Shown here one piece after another: positions 6,383 through 8,714 of a stretch of 8,714 nt of DNA. The stretch spans positions 1 through 8,714 of the forward strand of contig JAOMYS010000038.1 in NCBI GenBank assembly GCA_028372485.1. Direction: 5' to 3'. The position numbers were made by a program, and so were the translations under genes. Below the pieces are notes generated by a model, which ran no database searches, had not been told where the DNA came from, and saw only the letters and a program-made list of their open reading frames with translations. Source of the stretch: Rickettsiaceae bacterium. GTDB lineage: Bacteria; Pseudomonadota; Alphaproteobacteria; Rickettsiales; Rickettsiaceae. The first letter of the stretch is position 1. The number at the start of each line of letters is the position of its first letter.

Positions 6383-8509
6383 ATGATACAAGAACTTGAA
6401 AAAAGAAAAATAGAAATAGCTAAAGCATTTAATAATAAGCCTAAAGATGGAATCAATATGATTATTGAGGTTTGTAATAAAGCGCAAGAAGAACCAAGCA
6501 AACATATTGCAGAATTTTTTAAGTCACAAAAGAATAATTTAAACCTTGAAGTAGTTGGCGATTATTTAGGATCGGAATCCAAAGAGCATATAGAATGGGC
6601 AGGAAAAAAAAGGGAAGCAGAGAAAAGTAAAAGCCCTGTTCCAGAAGAAGTTTTTGGTATGGAAGAGAGCGCGAGAAAAGCTTTTACATCACAAATAGAT
6701 TTTGGAAATAAAGGTTTTGTTTTATCTATGAGAGATTTTCTTCAAGAGTTCGAATTACCAAAAGAAGGACAAAAAATTGATAGACTGCTGCAAAGTTTTT
6801 CTAATACATACTTAGAACAAAATTCTAATAAAAATGCAATCCCTAGCCCAGATGCAGCATACTTATTAGCAACAGCAGCAATGATGGCTCAAACTTCTCT
6901 ACATAGTCCCAAAGTAAAGGAGTCTAAGAAAATGACATTAAATCAATTCCAACAAATGCTTAGAAATACCGATGATCTCAAAGATTTTCCCTCCAAAAAA
7001 TTAGAAGAAATCTATAATGATATAAAGTCACAACCTTTCGAACCGAGTCTCAGTAAAAAAACACCCAGATATACTTTATCTTCAAACTTATTACATAAGG
7101 ATAAAATATATAAGGCACTAAAAGAAAGATCATGTGAGGAGTTAATAAAACTGATTCCGAACTGGAAAGACAAAAACATTGAAATAAAATTAGGTGAGAA
7201 GAATAAGCTTAACAAAGAGCAAACTAACTTTATTATTGCTGACGCAATAACCGGCGCAGAAGTGAATGTTAAAATTCACAAGCCTAAAAACTCTCCTGAA
7301 AAAATTGATATTCAATTCCTATCTTATGAAGATATTAAACTTCCATCTGTTGATAAGAAAAACAAAAGAGCCAGGGAAGATTTAAAATTAGCTGCAGAAC
7401 TTGTAGCAAGTTTTAATGTTAACAACCTTAATCTTTCCATAAATGCTACATATGAATATGAAAAAAATGATATGAAGAAAGCTCATGAGAAAGCTATAGA
7501 GGGTTACGGAGGTCGCATTATAAACAGTGAACAAGAATTCGTCAGAGAATTTTTGAAAGAATCCGTTGATCTATACATCAAGCATAAGAATGCACAGCTT
7601 TCAAACACTAATCCTAATGCTAATGTAGACATGAAAAACTTTGTTAAGCAAGACATTAATGCATTATTGAGTACGCTAAAGAGAAATACAGAAATATCTC
7701 AAAATGATAAATCATACGATAAAAAGATTGATGTTTTAGTTGATTCTTTTCGCAATAATCTCGACGAATTTGTAGATAAAATGGATCGTAAAATTAGCGA
7801 AGATCGTATATCTATACTCGCCCAAAAAGCAGAAGAAGGAAATAAAGGAATAATAGTAGAAAAAGATCAAGATGGTAATCTCACTTCAATATATGAAGAT
7901 GTTGACCATCTAAAAGAAATAAGACAAGGTATAGAATATAAACTCCTTAGTGAATTAAAAGCTAACGAGAGAATGGAGAATATCTCCAAAAAGAATGAAA
8001 GACGAGAAATTACAAAAGATCAGATAAAATCCTTGGTTAAACAAGTTGAAAAACAACCGGAGAAAGCGGATCAGATTGTTGAAAAAGATTTTTCTAAAAA
8101 TACCATAAAAATCAGAAATCATGCCAAGCATATTATAGGGCAGTATGTAGATCACATAAAGGACAAACAACAAGATGAATCCTTGGTACAAGCTGCGCAT
8201 AATAGTAATTTTATGAAGATATCAAATGAGCTAAAAGAAAATCCTGATATAATCAAGCAAAAAGATACTGGATGGAAAAAAGTTGCTGATTTATTTAGAA
8301 AAATAGGAATAAGCAGATTAGCTGATTTTTTTGATAAAAAAAATGAAAAGAGTAAAGTAACTTCTTTGGCTAAAGATATTTCCTTGGATAAAGATGTTGT
8401 ATTATCATCAGACCTCAATAATAAGAGTAATAAACAAAGCTATGCAGAAAAAGTTACCAAAAACAAAGTTCTCGTTAATACTCAAAAATCAGGTTATCGT
8501 CGCACCTAA
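6383..8509 (+). CDS. ralF: RalF-type Arf guanine-nucleotide exchange factor (Sec7 effector)
   Basis: RalF is a type IV secretion effector that activates host Arf GTPases; in Rickettsia it is linked to host-cell entry through Arf6. The N-terminus (EIAKAFNNKPKDGIN, then VGDYL near 58-62) matches recalled Legionella RalF closely. The Sec7 domain covers about residues 10-219. Motif 1 reads FELPKEGQKIDR (123-134) with the catalytic glutamate at E128. Motif 2 spans DAAYLLATAAMMAQTSLHSP (157-176). About 25 extra charged residues sit between VGDYL and KAFTSQ (about 66-95). The Sec7-capping domain follows (about 225-370), ending near the conserved ATYEYE; its 261-283 segment is lysine-rich, as described for the rickettsial membrane sensor where Legionella has aromatics. 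Residues from about 400 to 708 are a charged helical extension absent from Legionella RalF (about 370 residues). A basic end (KSGYRRT) suits a type IV secretion signal. The start ATG has a weak TAGG eight bases upstream. The frame is intact. Confidence 0.95.
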   Translation: MIQELEKRKIEIAKAFNNKPKDGINMIIEVCNKAQEEPSKHIAEFFKSQKNNLNLEVVGDYLGSESKEHIEWAGKKREAEKSKSPVPEEVFGMEESARKAFTSQIDFGNKGFVLSMRDFLQEFELPKEGQKIDRLLQSFSNTYLEQNSNKNAIPSPDAAYLLATAAMMAQTSLHSPKVKESKKMTLNQFQQMLRNTDDLKDFPSKKLEEIYNDIKSQPFEPSLSKKTPRYTLSSNLLHKDKIYKALKERSCEELIKLIPNWKDKNIEIKLGEKNKLNKEQTNFIIADAITGAEVNVKIHKPKNSPEKIDIQFLSYEDIKLPSVDKKNKRAREDLKLAAELVASFNVNNLNLSINATYEYEKNDMKKAHEKAIEGYGGRIINSEQEFVREFLKESVDLYIKHKNAQLSNTNPNANVDMKNFVKQDINALLSTLKRNTEISQNDKSYDKKIDVLVDSFRNNLDEFVDKMDRKISEDRISILAQKAEEGNKGIIVEKDQDGNLTSIYEDVDHLKEIRQGIEYKLLSELKANERMENISKKNERREITKDQIKSLVKQVEKQPEKADQIVEKDFSKNTIKIRNHAKHIIGQYVDHIKDKQQDESLVQAAHNSNFMKISNELKENPDIIKQKDTGWKKVADLFRKIGISRLADFFDKKNEKSKVTSLAKDISLDKDVVLSSDLNNKSNKQSYAEKVTKNKVLVNTQKSGYRRT

Positions 8510-8597
8510 GATGCTATCGCATCAATAGCTCTTAACTACAATAGCAGGCAGAATGTGGCTTTTTTCTTATAGAATCCGTTTATAAGTTTAGATTAAA

Positions 8598-8714
8598 TTA
8601 CAGAAATGCGACTAAGTCATACTTATAGTATGGTTTATAACTTCTACTTTCCCTAGCTCCCGTATAACTCTCGTATTTAGATATCTTCAAAGAAGATAGA
8701 ACCAGCAGGTAGCA
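8598..8714 (-). CDS. Possible 3' end of a minus-strand gene, cut by the right edge
   Basis: On the minus strand the frame from the right edge is open for 38 codons and ends with TAA at 8598-8600. The peptide is rich in Tyr, Ser and Lys (for example YKPYYKYDLVAFL at its end) and I do not recognise it. If real, the gene converges on ralF with 88 bases between the stops. An open run of this length occurs by chance in AT-rich DNA fairly often, and two small dyads (8618-8632, CATACT-tat-AGTATG; 8682-8698, TATCTTC-aaa-GAAGATA) lie inside it, so it may equally be non-coding. Confidence 0.22.
   Translation of the reverse strand, partial: CYLLVLSSLKISKYESYTGARESRSYKPYYKYDLVAFL

Noticed and set aside
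7955..8418. Two hydrophobic minus-strand ORFs opposite the RalF C-terminus
   Set aside because: The hydrophobic content is what the complement of Lys/Glu-rich codons yields; both overlap the intact ralF frame.
8510..8523. GATGC-tatc-GCATC hairpin right after the ralF stop as a terminator
   Set aside because: The stem is only five pairs and the next T-run (8560-8565) is more than 35 bases away; a second possible pairing (GCTAT with ATAGC) competes with it.
8566..8586. CTTATA / TATAAG hairpin downstream of ralF as a bidirectional terminator
   Set aside because: The stem is six pairs, almost all A-T, with a nine-base loop and only a TTTA tail; too weak to call.
8682..8714. Right-edge sequence considered as part of a tRNA because of GGTTCTA on the minus strand and an adjacent hairpin
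   Set aside because: No cloverleaf could be drawn: no acceptor pairing, anticodon arm or proper T-arm was visible in the available bases.

Overview
The window looks like chromosome from an AT-rich intracellular alphaproteobacterium, most likely a member of Rickettsiales and probably Rickettsiaceae. The grounds are strong A+T bias, Lys/Asn/Ile-rich proteins, loose intergenic spacers, and a long RalF-type Sec7 protein. RalF is known from Legionella (about 370 residues) and from Rickettsia, where it is much longer; the 708-residue form here fits the rickettsial type. Assignment below family level is not possible from this sequence alone.

Layout: (1) 115-2763, minus strand, a complete alanyl-tRNA synthetase gene (alaS). 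(2) 2764-2923, a divergent intergenic region with one candidate promoter in each direction. (3) 2924-6084, plus strand, three tightly coupled genes. The first two have the architecture of the inner-membrane platform of type IV pili or type II secretion: a GspL or PilM-PilN-like bitopic protein, then a PilO/GspM-like protein. The third is an unrecognised membrane protein with a long hydrophobic stretch and a lysine-rich tail. Each gene overlaps the next by 11 bases, which points to translational coupling. (4) 6085-6382, a 298-base spacer with palindromes, a word shared with the alaS downstream region, a possible 38-codon ORF on the minus strand, and a 19-base dyad just upstream of ralF. (5) 6383-8509, plus strand, ralF, a predicted secreted Arf guanine-nucleotide exchange factor with Sec7 domain, Sec7-capping domain and a C-terminal extension of over 300 residues. 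(6) 8510-8714, a short spacer, then possibly the 3' end of a minus-strand gene running off the right edge.

How the parts relate: alaS is housekeeping and is transcribed away from the rest. The three-gene cassette probably builds an envelope complex. RalF is expected to be exported by the type IV secretion system, not by that complex, and to act on host Arf GTPases during entry. A functional link between the cassette and ralF is speculative: they are on the same strand but separated by about 300 bases. The most novel material is the reduced pilus/secretion-platform-like cassette with its unknown third member, and the lineage-specific insertion and C-terminal region of RalF.
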